This document shows, piece by piece, positions 11,258 to 22,773 of a DNA stretch of 64,000 nt. A program made the position numbers and the translations under genes. Location: positions 835,239-899,238 of the forward strand of contig NW_006497560.1 in NCBI RefSeq assembly GCF_000471905.2. Reading direction: 5' to 3'. Below the pieces are notes generated by a model. The model searched no databases, was not told the DNA's origin, and saw nothing but the letters and a program-made list of their open reading frames with translations. The stretch comes from Amborella trichopoda (taxonomy: Eukaryota; Streptophyta; Magnoliopsida; Amborellales; Amborellaceae). Position 1 is the first letter of the stretch. Each line of letters starts with the position of its first letter.

Positions 11258-13771
11258 ATGGCGTCTCCTTCTCTCTTCTGGAACTAGATCTATGCCCTCT
11301 ACCCCAAACCCCCTCCTCCTCCTCGCGGCTCTCCTCTCGCTCGCAAACAACCTCTTCGAGCCAATCTGACTACTTCTAGATATGCCGAGGTTGTGGCTAA
11401 GAACAGTAGATCTCCTGAGGTCCAAACTAGGATTCCCCAGGTTCCTACTCCAAATGCCTCTCTACGACAGCTAACTGAGCAAGAACACGCAGCTACTTTC
11501 TGCAAGTGTATTTCTGCCCCCCAGTTAGTGTCGACACCCCTCAAATCCAAGCTTAAGGCCTCCTTGGTCGGATCTTTCTCGTCAAGGCGAGATGACATTA
11601 GGGGGATTGAGAAGCTCGCTAAACTCACTTGGAAGGAACCTAATCTCTTTTGTAGGCATCTCTCAGGAGGGGAAGTACTTTTCTCCTTCCCCTCCCCACA
11701 AACAGCTCAGCATGTTTTAAACGAGGCTCCTCCTCTCTCTTTTAAAGGAGCCACCGCTCAGCTTCGCCTTTGGTCCCCTTATGTTGGCTCTTTCTCCAAA
11801 TAGGGAGTCTGGCTTACCCTTGATCATATCCCACTGCATGCTTGGTCTCCGGCTACTTTCAAGATTATAGTAACAGCTTGTGGGGATCTTGTCTCTATCT
11901 TATGGAAATCCTTAGAGTTTCTTCCTCTCGGGTCCATTCGACTACTGTTGGAAGTGCTTGACCGCTACCAAATACCTTCAACTCTCTGGCTGAAGGTTGA
12001 GGAACGCTACTTTCGGATTGTGCTTTCTTGGTCTCTTGCATCCCCGCCTTCCCCCCATTTATTCAACCAGCCTTCCTACCCCCGGGAGAGCACTAGGGAA
12101 CTCTCTCAGTGGACCCTGGTTAAAAGGAAAAAACGACGGAAAAAAGTTTCCAGACAGAAGGCCGAAGATTTTCCGGTGGTCTCCACTTTTCGGCCTGGTT
12201 TTCGGCTAGCCCCGGATGCAAACAGTCACTTGCCAGACAAGACAGGAGCTGCGTGTCAACAGACTTTTCCCATCCCCACGTCCAACTTAGCACCTTGGCC
12301 AGACACAGGCGCTGATGGCTCAGTTGGGCCTAGTTCCAGCTCGCCCCAACACGTTCTTGACCATCAGCACATCCCGGTTATCCCTTTACTCTCGCCCCCA
12401 TAACCCCCTCGGCTCGAGTCTCTGGCCCACTCTCTCCTCCCATCTCTTTGACTTCCATCTCTCCTCCCCCGACAGTTGTACCCTCGAGCCGCTCGCCTCC
12501 CTACCCACCTATCACGCGTCCTCGACAGGATCCCTTGGGATCGACACCTGCCCCTCCCTCACCCCATTCTCTACCCTCATCTCACCTACCTTGCCGCCAT
12601 CTCTCTCCATCCACGCGGCCTCAGGCGACACGTGTAACTCCCGTCCCACTGACCCGAGCTCCTCCCTTTCCTTTCCCGCCCTCTCGCCTGTAGCTCTTGA
12701 CCCTCTCCTTGTTACTTCCTCTCTGCCCCTGCTCACTTCCCTTGCTCCCTTTGTTGTCTCCGCCTCCCCTACGACGGTCCCTTCGTCGACCAACGTCCCA
12801 TTACCTCTGCCCTCTCCAGGTTTCACCTCCCTTCTTTTCTTTCCTTTCCCTTTTACATCTGCTGTTTTTGGCGTAATGAATAGAAACCTGCTTACTTTTG
12901 GTATTGTCTCGGTTCAATCCTCTGACTGTTCCCCTTTGGAACCAGACGTAGTCTCTGGCTTGTTGTCCCCTCACCTTCACTTTGAGCCACATCTCGTTCG
13001 GGTTTGCCAAGTAAGAACAATGCATGTTCAGTATCCCGCCCCTTATCAACACTGGTCGATAGACTACTCCTCTGTGCATATCCACCATTACCTTGCTTAC
13101 CTTCCCTCTCTGACCCCTGTTGTCGCACCTTCTCCCCTCTCCTCTCTCTTTCCCCTTTTGAATCATTTTCTCCTCTTGTTTACAACAGGTATCATGAAGT
13201 ATCACCCTCTTCCACCCCCCACCAGGTATCTACATCACCTCTTTTGCCCTCCATCCAACCAACCCTCTCCCACTCTCCTCCCCTCGACCCAACCCTCTCT
13301 TTTTTCCTCCTTTTCTACCCATAACTTACCCTACCTCCTTCCCCCTTCTCACCAAGACTCAGTTTCCCTAGTCTCTGCACCCGCTTCTTCTGACTCTTCT
13401 CGTCTCACCAAGACCCAGTTTCCCTAGACTCTTCTTGTCTCTGCACCCTCTTCTTTTGATGAAGAGACTCATCATGTAGACACATCCACCAACACAGCTC
13501 AAGCTGCCACACCTGTAGTTGAATCCAGCTCCAAACACGTCGACACAAATGCCACTGATGGAAATAACAGGGAAGAACGTGTCAAAGACCAGGAAAAGAT
13601 GAAGGAGATCTACAAAGTTATGGGCTTCGAACACGATGGACCAGAGGGATCTACTCACCTCTTCTTACAGGCTGATGCTCAGAGTCGCATTAAGGTGCGA
13701 TCAAAGGGACAGGGGGAACTTTTGAACCTCATTTCCTCTCTCTTACCTGCTGATTTTAACTCACCAACTTA
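11258..13771 (+). pseudogene. LINE 2 ORF1: DUF4283-like domain plus Pro/Ser-rich linker
   Basis: The N-terminal part (about 11380-11800) reads QLTEQEHAATFCKCI, LTWKEPNLFCRHLSGGEVLF and FKGATAQLRLW, the pattern of the DUF4283/RNA-binding-like domain found in plant LINE ORF1 proteins. After a stop at 11801 the frame resumes (WLTLDHIPLHAWSP), then comes a basic patch (VKRKKRRKKVSRQK near 12120) and a long Pro/Ser/Thr-rich linker (12300-13430). The C-terminal block KMKEIYKVMGFEHDGPEGST lies near 13596. The role is probably nucleic-acid binding and ribonucleoprotein formation. The 370-codon open frame at 12315-13427 is the linker in one frame, not a separate gene. Confidence 0.75.
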
Positions 13772-13855
13772 GTGGGATCACCCTACCTCGCTCCCGAGAA
13801 GGTCAGCCAGATTGACCTCTTCCCAAGGAGCTACCCCGGTATTCCATTCGGACCC

Positions 13856-16800
13856 ATGAAGCTCCTGTCATGGAATATTAGAGGCTTGGGCCAGCCTCGC
13901 AAAAGAACTGCAGTCAAGGATATGATTGTAAAGTTCTCACCAACCATTCTGGTTATTTCTGTAACTAAACTTCCTGGGCCTACCCTCCCCCTTATTAGGC
14001 AAGTTTGGGGACACAGACCTAGCCAATGGGTCTCCCGGCTTGCCAATGGGGCGGCAGGGGGCATTTGGGTTATTTGGGATCCTTTAGATGACACTTGGTT
14101 TCCTTCCACTCCGGAGACTTTTCAGTCACAATTCTACTCTCCTGCATCTCAGATGGATTTCTCTGGAAATTTACGGTTGTCTATGGCCCTAATTCAAAAG
14201 CAGGTAGACCTCAATTTTTGGCGGAACTAGACCATATTGCTACACTACCTCACCCTTGTTGGTGTTTGGGGGGGGGATTTTAACATTATAAGATGGTCAC
14301 ATGAAAGAAACACTACCCAAACCCACTCCAGGGGTATGAATGCCTTCTTAGACTTCATATCCCGAAATGAGCTTATAGACATCCCTCTCCAGGGGAGTCG
14401 GTACACTTGGCCTAGCCACTCTCTTCAACCCATCTTTTTCAAGCTTGATAGATTCCTAATCTCTATAGAATGGGAGCAGGCCTTCCCTGGCTCTCACGCC
14501 CTCTCTCTTCCCAAAATGACATCCGATCACTGCCCTATTCTCCTAGATACGGTTACAGTACACAGAGGCCTCAGGCAGTTCAAATTCAAACTGGCTTGGC
14601 TTCAAGAGGAATCATTCCTAACACTGATTCCCCAATGGTGGAGTTCAATGTCCACACTAGTCACGGGAATGGCAGGGTACAGGCTACAAACCAAAATTCT
14701 ACTCCTCAAAGTAGCCTTGAAAAACAGGAGTAAGTCCTTACCTGGGAACTATTCCCAGAATAAAATATCCCGTCTTCAGGTCATCCAATCTCTGGATTGT
14801 TTAGAGGAAACCAGACCTCTAACTGACCAAGAAGCTACCCTTAGATCCTTTGCAAGATTGGAATATTTTGCAAACCTTAAGAAAGAAGAACTCTTTTGGT
14901 TCTAGAGATCTCGTGTGAAATGGTTGAAAGCAGGGGACCTGAACATGGGATACTTTCATTGGGTAGCTAACTGCCGAAGAATGGATAACACCATCTCCAT
15001 CCTCAAAAAGGACAACATCTCTCTTACTCATCCTGGGGAAATAGACAGCTATATTGGATTATTTGCACCCTCTACGCCGCGCCTTCTGCAAGTTGGCCCA
15101 GGATGACTTCTCTTGACTTTCTCACTGTATCTAAGAAAGAAGAACATGGCTTGAGAGACCTTTCTCGGAAGAAGAAATTATTGGGGCCATAAACAATCTT
15201 ACAAAAGACAAGGCCCCAAGCCGTGATGGGTTCCCCATTGCGCCATTCCAGGTTTTTTTAGACGCCTTCCGTACTGACTTCATCTCTTTCTTTGAGGAGT
15301 TCCACATTAGGGGCATTTTACACAAAGTATCAATGCGACCTTTATTGCCCTTGTTCCCAAAGTGGAAGGCGCTGAGGAACTTGAAGATTTCCGACCCATT
15401 AGCCTCATCAACTCTTCTTATAAAATTCTTTCCAACTAGGCTTCAACAGAGATAGGCAAATCCTTGATGGTGCTCTCATAGCACATGAGTGCATCCATTC
15501 CAGACATGTCATAAGAAAGCTTGGCCTGAACTTCAAGATAGATTGGGAGAAAGCCTATGACCATGTTTATTGGTCCTTACTCGACCAAATTCTGGCTAGA
15601 ATGGGTTTCGGCACACTTGGAGAAAATGGATGCTAGGATGTTACTCACATCCATACTTTTCTATTATCATAAATGGTTCCCCTAGAGGCTACTTCCCGTC
15701 ATCCAAGGGATTACACCAAGGGGACCCTCTCTCCCCCTTCCTATTCACGGTAGTGGCCGAAGTTTTCGGCAGGTCCCTATCCCTTCTCTATCAAGAAGGC
15801 TTGCTATCTGACTTTAAGAGTTCCTCTTAGGTGCCCGTTGTGTCCCACCTGCAGTATGCAGATGACACACTTGTCTTCCTCGATGCTACCCCACAAGAAG
15901 TTGATAATCTGAGGATTTTCCTTAGATGTTTCCAGGAAGCCACAGGGTTTAAGATCAACATGGATAAATCGAAAATGATGGGGGTGGCCATCACGACTAA
16001 TCAGATTAGATCATTAATCCCAAATTGGGTATGCCAAGTCGAGGACCTGCCTTTTACCTACCTTGGCCTTCCCTTGGGATTAGGAAAACCGAAAAAGTGC
16101 CAGTGGTCCAAGGTGATAGATAAGGTAGACAGACGTCTGTCAGGTTGGAAAGGAAGATTCCTATCTACGGCAGGCCGCAAAACTCTGATCAACTCTACTT
16201 TAGCAAACATTCCCGTCTACCTTTAGTAGCCAAACATTTAGAGCAACTTTCCAGGAACTTTTTATGGTCCGGCCAAGCTGAACATGCAAGATTTCATCTC
16301 ATTTTGTGGGATAAAGTTTGCCTACTGAAATCACAAGGAGGACTTGGGATCAAAATCTTGAGTAAACATAATTTGGCACTCCTTGGAAAGTGGTGGTGGC
16401 GCCTAGCTACACAACTAGATGCATTGTGGACTCAAGTTATTCGTCACAAATATAAGATTCCAGCTACTACTTGGGTGCCACATGTGAGGCGTCGAAGTCG
16501 TGCTTCAGGTGTGTGGAACTCGATCGCCCTTTCCCTCCCTCTCTTCAATAATTTTGTTAGATTCCACGCCAGAGAAGGGTCGAGAGTAAAATTCTGGTCC
16601 GACATGTGGTTTGGCCATACCCCTTTAAGGAAACTCTACCCCTCCCTACACTCCATTGCCTCACATAAAGAATCTACAGTGGCCGAAGAAATGGCTACAG
16701 TAGAAGGGAGAAGAGTTTGGAATCCGTCCTTCAGGAGGAACCTCTCCGAAGCAGAATCCTCCTCTTTTACCCAACAGTTAGCAGCCTTTCAAGCTTGCTA

Positions 16801-17866
16801 CATTCCTATCAGTGGGAATGATGTTTTGGTGTGGACTCTTTCCCCCTCCGGGTGCTTCATGGTCGCCTCTTTTTATAGGAGGCTCATTCAATCTCCCACT
16901 CTGCCCTTCATCCCCCCTCGATCCTAGCCAAAGTTTGGTCTTCCATAGCACCCCGAAGGGTTCAGAATTTCAATTGGATAGCAGGATCACAGAGAGTGTT
17001 AACTGTGGACCAACTACAAAAGAGGGGAATACATACTCCAAACATGTGTATTATGTGTCAAAAAGAGGAGGAATCAAATGCTCATCTGTTCATTCACTGT
17101 GAACAGGCGAGATACCTTTGTAGTAGACTTTTACTACTCTTTGGCCTAGAATGGGTTACCTTCCCTTTTATCCACAGATTTCGCCAAGCCCTGGCCCAAA
17201 GCTGGAAAAATCATATGGAAGGCTGCCATTGTCGCACTTGTATGGGTTATTTGGATAGAAAGGAATAATAGGATATTCCAGGGACGTTAATAACAGCTGC
17301 TTGCACTCCTCCACAAGGTTAAGACTTTGGTAACTTTTTGGGCAACCAACCACAAAGTCTTTGGGGGTACACCCACAAACTTTTTTCTAAGCCAATGGGG
17401 TAACATCCTTTTTCATCAACCAAGGAAATCTCAAAATACCCAACAACTGGCGACCACCCTCGAGAGGAACTATGGTTGCTCAAGGGGCAACCCAGGGCCA
17501 GCTGGGGCTGGGGGAGTATTTCGAGATCATGAAAGGAATATTCTGCTCACATATGCTGAATCCCTTGGCTATACTGATTCACAACATGCTAAAGCAATGG
17601 CACTGCTGATAGGGCTCAAGCATTTTAACCCCTCTTGGGGATCCCACCTGATAGTTGAAGGGGACGCATACAACATTATATCTTGGGCATCCGGAAAGTC
17701 TATACCACCCTGGTATATAGTTTCGATCTTTGATGAGATTGAATTCATTTGCAGGGGTATCAGCGTCTCATGGAGGCATACATTCAGGACGTCCAACGCG
17801 CTTGCAGATCTCATGGCAAATGATGGAGCCAACCTCACAAACAGTCTTGGACTCCCTCTAAACTAG
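13856..17866 (+). pseudogene. LINE 2 ORF2: endonuclease, reverse transcriptase, zinc knuckle, RNase H
   Basis: ORF2 starts MKLLSWNIRGLGQ at 13856. The endonuclease shows GDFN near 14275 (at a G-run that shifts the frame) and SDH near 14524, but the usual catalytic Glu block E-T-K reads ISVTK near 13955. The reverse transcriptase has DKAPSRDGFP near 15205, a deletion of about 75 bp after SSYKIL near 15430, KIDWEKAYDHV near 15536, [11 protein letters not shown] near 15709 and an intact YADD near 15855. The zinc motif CIMCQKEEESNAHLFIHC is near 17044. RNase H (17480-17850) keeps VEGDA, but the first Asp and the Glu positions read NYG and AKAMAL. Family knowledge makes this the copying enzyme; the lesions make it inactive. 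Confidence 0.88.
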
Positions 17867-18132
17867 CTGATGAGCCTTTCTCTCCTTTTTGTTCACTACT
17901 CACATACATGTTGTAAATAGGGTGTTATATAAACCCTCTCACCGTTTTTGCTGAGCCAACTCATTGTTGTCACAGTATTGGACTCTTTTTTGGCTTTTTT
18001 GTAAAGGGATTACCTTGCCCGTTAGGGTTATGGTAGATCCCAATTTTTGTAAGGGACGCTAGACCCAACACTTGTATTTACTTCTTTCGTTATTCAATGA
18101 AACAATTAACTTTATCAAAAAAAGAAAGAAAA
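17867..18132 (+). other. LINE 2 3' UTR and A-rich tail
   Basis: Non-coding, T-rich, ending in an A-rich tail of the form AAAAAAAGAAAGAAAAA immediately before the right target duplication. Confidence 0.8.
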
Positions 18133-18151
18133 AAGAAACATAGTCACCTGT
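18133..18151. repeat. Target-site duplication of LINE 2, right copy
   Basis: AAGAAACATAGTCACCTGT, one mismatch from the copy at 11239-11257. Confidence 0.9.
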
Positions 18152-19529
18152 TTTGAACTAAATAAAACATCAAACACATTGCAATCTCTCAATAAAACAT
18201 TCGGCATTGCCTGATCATAAAACCCCTTCATGTCAATCTTGGCAAATACAACATGAGAAATTAGTAGGGTAGAGTTAGTTGTCCAATTAGAAGCTTCATT
18301 CTGCCCTGGTACACAATTTACTGCTTCGCCTCTTTTAAGAGCATGCTTCTTTGTACAAATAAGGGAAGCACATTCTAGTGCACCATACCATTCAAGAGAT
18401 AACACATCTTGTCCATAGATTTCCACTGGCTTTAATCCCTGATGTACAAAGCCATATATGATAGGAATGCTATAAGCAGATTGATGCGTATCCCAACAAT
18501 ATGGGCAATACTTAACTTCCATCGACAATAGTACTAGATTCGCATGTCTATCATCAACGAGAATATGCACTTTTCCCTAAATTCAGCGAGACCGAATTCA
18601 AGAAAACAAGAGAAATGTGTTCCAAATTATTGCATCTCTCATAGAACCTTTATCCATCACAATCATGGTTAGTCCATATGGAAAATTGTAACGTGGATAG
18701 TATTATTGTCCATGAACATACCTGAGATGACTTGCTTACAAACTTTAAAATGGGTTAAGTTGAATGCATTGCAGCCACGACCACTTTCCATTAGGACGGT
18801 GAGTTGTTGTTGGGCCCTCCACTCAAAACAAAGCAACAGTTCAGCTTAATCACCCCCATCTTCACCATCATAAACACTGTCACCACCATTATCTTCCTGG
18901 CCAATAGCATGTTCTTCATTGAAGATAGAACCTTCTTCTTACTTTACATCAAAAGTAGGTTCATCAACTACTTCATCATAAAATGATTCTTCCACCAAAC
19001 TTGAATCCTAATTAGGGTACACATCAAAGATTGGTGGTAAGTTCGCATGATCACTATAGGACACTTCGGGGTCCCTTCATCAACTGGCTCATCGTAGATA
19101 GGATCACCTTTGAAATAATGCTTTTTGTCCTCATCATTAACTCTAGGATCTTAACCTTGAGACTGGTTTCCCACCATCCCTATTGGTAAGATGAACTACC
19201 TCTCTCCTTGGAGTTTGAACATGGAAGAATTTTATAGATTCCTCATATGCCTTGTTTTCATCCTCCTGAGAAGAGGTTTTCCTCTGCGCCAAACATAGAG
19301 CTAAGGTTTCGATCAATCTCATTAGATCTGTAATCCTTCTCGCGTACTAGCATCAAATGCTTCTAAGGTTAACGCTTTTCCTCCTTTTCCTCTACGTGGT
19401 TGTTGTTCCAGGGCACAAAAATCGACTCTACATTGTGTGCCATAGTAACTTGCTATAGTAATGTGCTACGGTATGTGCTATGGTAATGTGCTACAATACT
19501 CTGCTACATTATCGTATTTATTGGTCGTT
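18152..19529 (-). pseudogene. gypsy gag/protease-region remnant on the minus strand
   Basis: This is the internal region of the minus-strand gypsy element between its 5' LTR and LINE 2. A 151-codon minus-strand frame (18115-18570) includes KHALKRGEAVNC and FAKIDMKGFYDQAMPNV. Nearer the LTR an acidic run (VYDGEDGGD near 18850; YDEPVDEG near 19085) resembles the acidic spacer between gag and protease of gypsy elements. Stops are frequent. Most of pol is missing between here and the integrase tail at 10903-11238, so the element was deleted internally or LINE 2 marks the deletion site. Confidence 0.5.
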
Positions 19530-19531
19530 GG

Positions 19532-19546
19532 GCTTTGATACCAAAC
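19532..19546 (-). promoter_or_regulatory. Primer-binding site of the minus-strand gypsy element
   Basis: On the minus strand GTTTGGTATCAAAGC follows the CA end of the 5' LTR directly. It resembles the initiator-methionine tRNA complement TGGTATCAGAGC, with one change. Confidence 0.8.
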
Positions 19547-19962
19547 TGGCGCAGACGTAGTGGCTTGAAGCTAGGGTTTAGCAAAGAAGAAGATAGAGAA
19601 GATCCAAAATTAAATCAATATTAAAAAACCTGAGAAAAAGGTGCACTTGCTGCTATAGGTTTTGAATAGAAGTCCATAACATCATCATCCATTATTCTTG
19701 AGTACATCCTTTATATAAAAAAACCCTAAAGAAGACTTAATCCTGGCCATCCATCTAATCTAATCATGGCCCTTCATTATAAAAGACTCCAAGTGAATAA
19801 AATGACATAAAAGATTCTAAAATTACTACTTATGCTCCTAAGTGAATAAAAAGATATAAGAAATGAACAAAAAATATAAAAGGATAGACTTAATGACTCT
19901 TGTAAACTTTAAGCTTATCTCTCTTGTCTTGATACTCGAGAACGGTATTCTGGATTGCATCA
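19547..19962 (-). repeat. 5' LTR of the minus-strand gypsy element
   Basis: 416 bp, plus-strand start TGGCGCAGACGTAGTGGC and end TCTGGATTGCATCA, homologous to 10437-10882. It is followed at 19963 by the resumed CT-rich minisatellite. Confidence 0.85.
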
Positions 19963-20080
19963 AAGTGTTTGATGTGAGCCTTCTCTCTCCATACATATAA
20001 GAAGAAGACAAAGAAGAGGGATGCATACACACATGTTGCTTTGTCTCTCTCGCTCTCTCTCTCTCTATATATATATATAT
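19963..20080. repeat. CT-rich minisatellite, right half, ending in (TA)n
   Basis: One to two further units of the array at 9812-10436 (AAGTGTTTGATGTGAGCC, then ATACATATAAGAAGAAGA and CT-rich runs), then an AT dinucleotide run at 20066-20080. The array was split by the gypsy insertion. Confidence 0.7.
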
Positions 20081-20561
20081 GGAAATGAAAAGCCTACCAA
20101 TAGGTTGTACCTATAGTGAATAGTAATTTAGGTTAGCTCAAAGCTGTCAGATCTTGATTAGATTGTTGAAAATGCATGTTATTATTTGAATTTGAATTTT
20201 GTTTTTACAAATGGCATTGATATGAAATTTTGGGAGTGTGCATTACATAAGAGGGTGCACAACAAAACATATAAAACAAATATATTCTAAAATTTAAAAT
20301 GACCCAAATGCCCTTGAAAAATGATGAGGATAATTTGGTCATTTTAAATTTTTGAAAATACCTTTTTTTTTTATTTTTATATGATGCGTGATGTTGTCAA
20401 ATATATATGCCTAAAATTTTAGTATAAAACCAATTTGTAGAAAAAAGATTAAGATTCAAATAGTGACATACTTATTCAACCATCCGATTAAGATCTGACA
20501 ACGAGTTAACCTAAATTACTATTCATTTTAGGTATAACCTATTGGTAGCTCATCACTATCC
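20081..20561. mobile_element. MITE with ~60-bp inverted ends, beside (TA)n
   Basis: The left end GGAAATGAAAAGCCTACCAA is mirrored by the right end, whose reverse complement starts GGATAGTGATGAGCTACCAA. Both continue AATAGTAATTTAGGTTA. The 481-bp element has no ORF. Its interior has a phrase (AAATGACCCAAATGCCC) similar to that in the element at 22289-22755. The left side abuts an AT run. Confidence 0.75.
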
Positions 20562-20715
20562 AAACTCCATCAGACGATCAAAATTATCTGGTAGTGTCTG
20601 AATTTTAATTTTTTTAAACAAATTTGATTAACATCAGATTTTGTAGGTGTCTGTACCTTAGTGAGGCGCACCTAAATAAAATGTAAAACAATATTCAAAT
20701 AGTAGAAAGAAAAAG

Positions 20716-21086
20716 TTTATATAAGATGTCAACCTTATACTATAGCTATAAGGTGCATCTAAAAAACTCCATTGGAAAATATTGTTTCGAAGCTAGAAAA
20801 CTCGCCAATTGATCATCTTGAGTTCTTGATGTAGATATGCAAGAAAAAATGGACTACAATTCCTAAAAATAGTGCACATTGTAACACATTATCCGGATCG
20901 TCCAATTTCAAGATTTTCGATTGCTTATATATCTGCATGATCTAGAACCAATTTTTTGAACTTGAAATTTTATAAGTAGGTGTATAACTAGTTATCATGA
21001 CGTTTTCAGCAGTAAAACTGCATTTTTTTGTAGAGTTTAAAGATGACCCGTACAATGATTATTTGAGGTGGACACCTTATATAAAC
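20716..21086 (+). mobile_element. Small MITE, family H, copy 1
   Basis: Starts GTTTATATAAGATGTCAACC and ends CACCTTATATAAAC, so the ends are inverted repeats. The interior (ATTGATCATCTTGA, TTTCAAGATTTTC, AGTGCACATTGTAACA) matches copies at 34968-35344 (minus strand) and 61415-61794. No coding capacity. This is the most diverged of the three copies. Confidence 0.7.
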
Positions 21087-21339
21087 CTCATCCATAAAAA
21101 AAATGACCAAATTGCCCCTATGTATATTTCATGGGTGTTTTTATCATTTTTAATTATAATATTTGTTTGATATTTTATTCTTGTGTGATTTGGTTAGATG
21201 TATATACACCCCAAACTTTAGATAAATTAGATTTATAGAAAGAATATTAAAATTCACGTATTATGGGACAATCATGGCTATTTGATGGACTTTGGATAAT
21301 AATGAGTCATAATTGAAGTAACGTAGGCATTAACTCATA

Positions 21340-21387
21340 AATACACACAAACACACACACACACACACACAAACACACACGCATGCG

Positions 21388-21420
<33 letters not shown>
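21340..21420. repeat. (CA)n/(TA)n microsatellite
   Basis: ACACACA runs with interruptions, including a GCATGCGC core, followed by TATATA to 21420. Minus-strand ORFs here are artefacts of the repeat. Confidence 0.9.
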
Positions 21421-21711
21421 GGAAGAGAATACAAAACGCCTATGGGTGAAAATGAACAGTATTTTTGCCCATAGGCTCGGCATGATCCGATTTTTTCGGA
21501 CGGACATAGTATGTCCATGGCGGTTTGTCACTGATATAGCATGTCCGTGATGGGATTTTTTCATGCAAATTTGACACAAAAAATATATGGGAACTGCCAC
21601 GGCCCCCGTAGGTCCGTGGTGGTTTTTAGGCAAAACCGTCATGGACATAGCATGTCCATGATGGGGGAAAAACACTGTAGCAATTCACTTGTAGCCTTTT
21701 TTAAGACTTTT

Positions 21712-21715
<4 letters not shown>
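21421..21715. mobile_element. (TA)n-embedded hairpin element, family F, copy 1
   Basis: About 295 bp between two TA runs. It starts GGAAGAGAATACAAAACGCC and ends TTAAGACTTTTCC, giving short inverted ends GGAA/TTCC. It carries several short palindromes of the form GGACATAGTATGTCC (21502-21516) and CATGGACATAGCATGTCCAT (21640-21659, extending one base). It is related to 22796-23037 by its start, its AAAATGAACA-TTTTTGCCC-TAGGCTC block and its end. Confidence 0.65.

Positions 21716-21751
<36 letters not shown>
21716..21751. repeat. (TA)n run at the gap edge
   Basis: At least 36 bases of pure AT dinucleotide run into the unsequenced gap. The true length is unknown. Confidence 0.9.
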
Positions 21752-22281
21752 NNNNNNNNNNNNNNNNNNNNNNNNNNNNNNNNNNNNNNNNNNNNNNNNN
21801 NNNNNNNNNNNNNNNNNNNNNNNNNNNNNNNNNNNNNNNNNNNNNNNNNNNNNNNNNNNNNNNNNNNNNNNNNNNNNNNNNNNNNNNNNNNNNNNNNNNN
21901 NNNNNNNNNNNNNNNNNNNNNNNNNNNNNNNNNNNNNNNNNNNNNNNNNNNNNNNNNNNNNNNNNNNNNNNNNNNNNNNNNNNNNNNNNNNNNNNNNNNN
22001 NNNNNNNNNNNNNNNNNNNNNNNNNNNNNNNNNNNNNNNNNNNNNNNNNNNNNNNNNNNNNNNNNNNNNNNNNNNNNNNNNNNNNNNNNNNNNNNNNNNN
22101 NNNNNNNNNNNNNNNNNNNNNNNNNNNNNNNNNNNNNNNNNNNNNNNNNNNNNNNNNNNNNNNNNNNNNNNNNNNNNNNNNNNNNNNNNNNNNNNNNNNN
22201 NNNNNNNNNNNNNNNNNNNNNNNNNNNNNNNNNNNNNNNNNNNNNNNNNNNNNNNNNNNNNNNNNNNNNNNNNNNNNNNNN
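21752..22281. other. Assembly gap (N)
   Basis: 530 unresolved bases bounded by TA repeats on both sides. Any ORF drawn across it is meaningless. Confidence 1.
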
Positions 22282-22288
22282 ATATATA

Positions 22289-22755
22289 GGGAAATGATGG
22301 CGTAGGCTCACTAGCGTACAACTACATTTGAGCCCAATGACTTAGATTGAATCTGGGTTGATCTGACGGTCACTATCTCATTTCGTATTTTAATTTTAAT
22401 TTTTTTCTACAAATCCGAATCGCATGAAATTTTAGGCGTCTATTCTTCTCATTAAGGCACACCTAATAAAAATATTTAAAAAATAATTCACAAAATTTAT
22501 ACTGACCAAAATACCATTGAAAAGTTTCGAAGGTATTTTGGTCAATTTATTTTGCACAAAATATTTTTTTGATATTTTTATTGTTTTCTTCTATTTTTAA
22601 AGAACACGACCAAAATTTCAAGTGATTTGGATTTATAGAAAAAAATAAAATTAAAATACGAAATGCATTTGTGATCATTGGATTGGCTCAGATTGAATCT
22701 GGACCGTTGGGCTCATATATAGATGAAAGCTAGTGGGCTTACACCATCATTTCCC
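22289..22755. mobile_element. MITE with long inverted ends between (TA)n tracts
   Basis: The left end GGGAAATGATGGCGTAGGCT is the inverse of the right end (reverse complement GGGAAATGATGGTGTAAGCC). The similarity continues through CACTAGC and TGAGCCCAA. A second inner pair (TCATTTCGTATTTTAATTTT against AAAATTAAAATACGAAATGC) lengthens the stem. 467 bp, no ORF, flanked by ATATATA and ATATACAC. Confidence 0.8.
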
Positions 22756-22773
22756 ATATACACACACATACAC

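Larger units (their letters stand above)
11258..18132 (+). mobile_element. LINE 2: near-complete L1-type LINE with target duplication
   Basis: A 6.9-kb element bounded by a 19-bp direct repeat with one mismatch. It has ORF1, ORF2, a 3' UTR and an A-rich tail at 18116-18132. It begins exactly at an ATG, so it may be slightly 5'-truncated. It sits inside the internal region of the minus-strand gypsy element. Both ORFs carry frame changes and stops, so the copy is not active, but it is the best reference here for the LINE family structure. Confidence 0.92.
10437..19962 (-). mobile_element. Ty3/gypsy-type LTR retrotransposon, minus strand, split by LINE 2
   Basis: Two similar terminal repeats (10437-10882 and 19547-19962) begin TG and end CA. 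On the minus strand the right repeat is the 5' LTR and is followed at once by a primer-binding site reading TTTGGTATCAAAGC, close to the initiator-Met site used by many plant gypsy elements. The left repeat is preceded by a purine-rich tract. A piece of pol typical of the gypsy integrase end lies at 10917-11126. LINE 2 (11258-18132) interrupts the body. The LTRs differ by many substitutions and about 30 bp in length, so the insertion is old. No clear 5-bp target duplication was found. Confidence 0.85.

Noticed and set aside
12315-13427. 370-codon open frame, the longest in the window, as a possible gene
   Set aside because: It is the C/T-rich Pro/Ser linker of the LINE 2 ORF1 read in one frame. 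The flanking ORF1 domains and target duplication explain it, and its composition is low complexity.
21541-22321. Long ORFs spanning 21541-22321 on both strands
   Set aside because: They run across the N gap and TA repeats, so they are artefacts.
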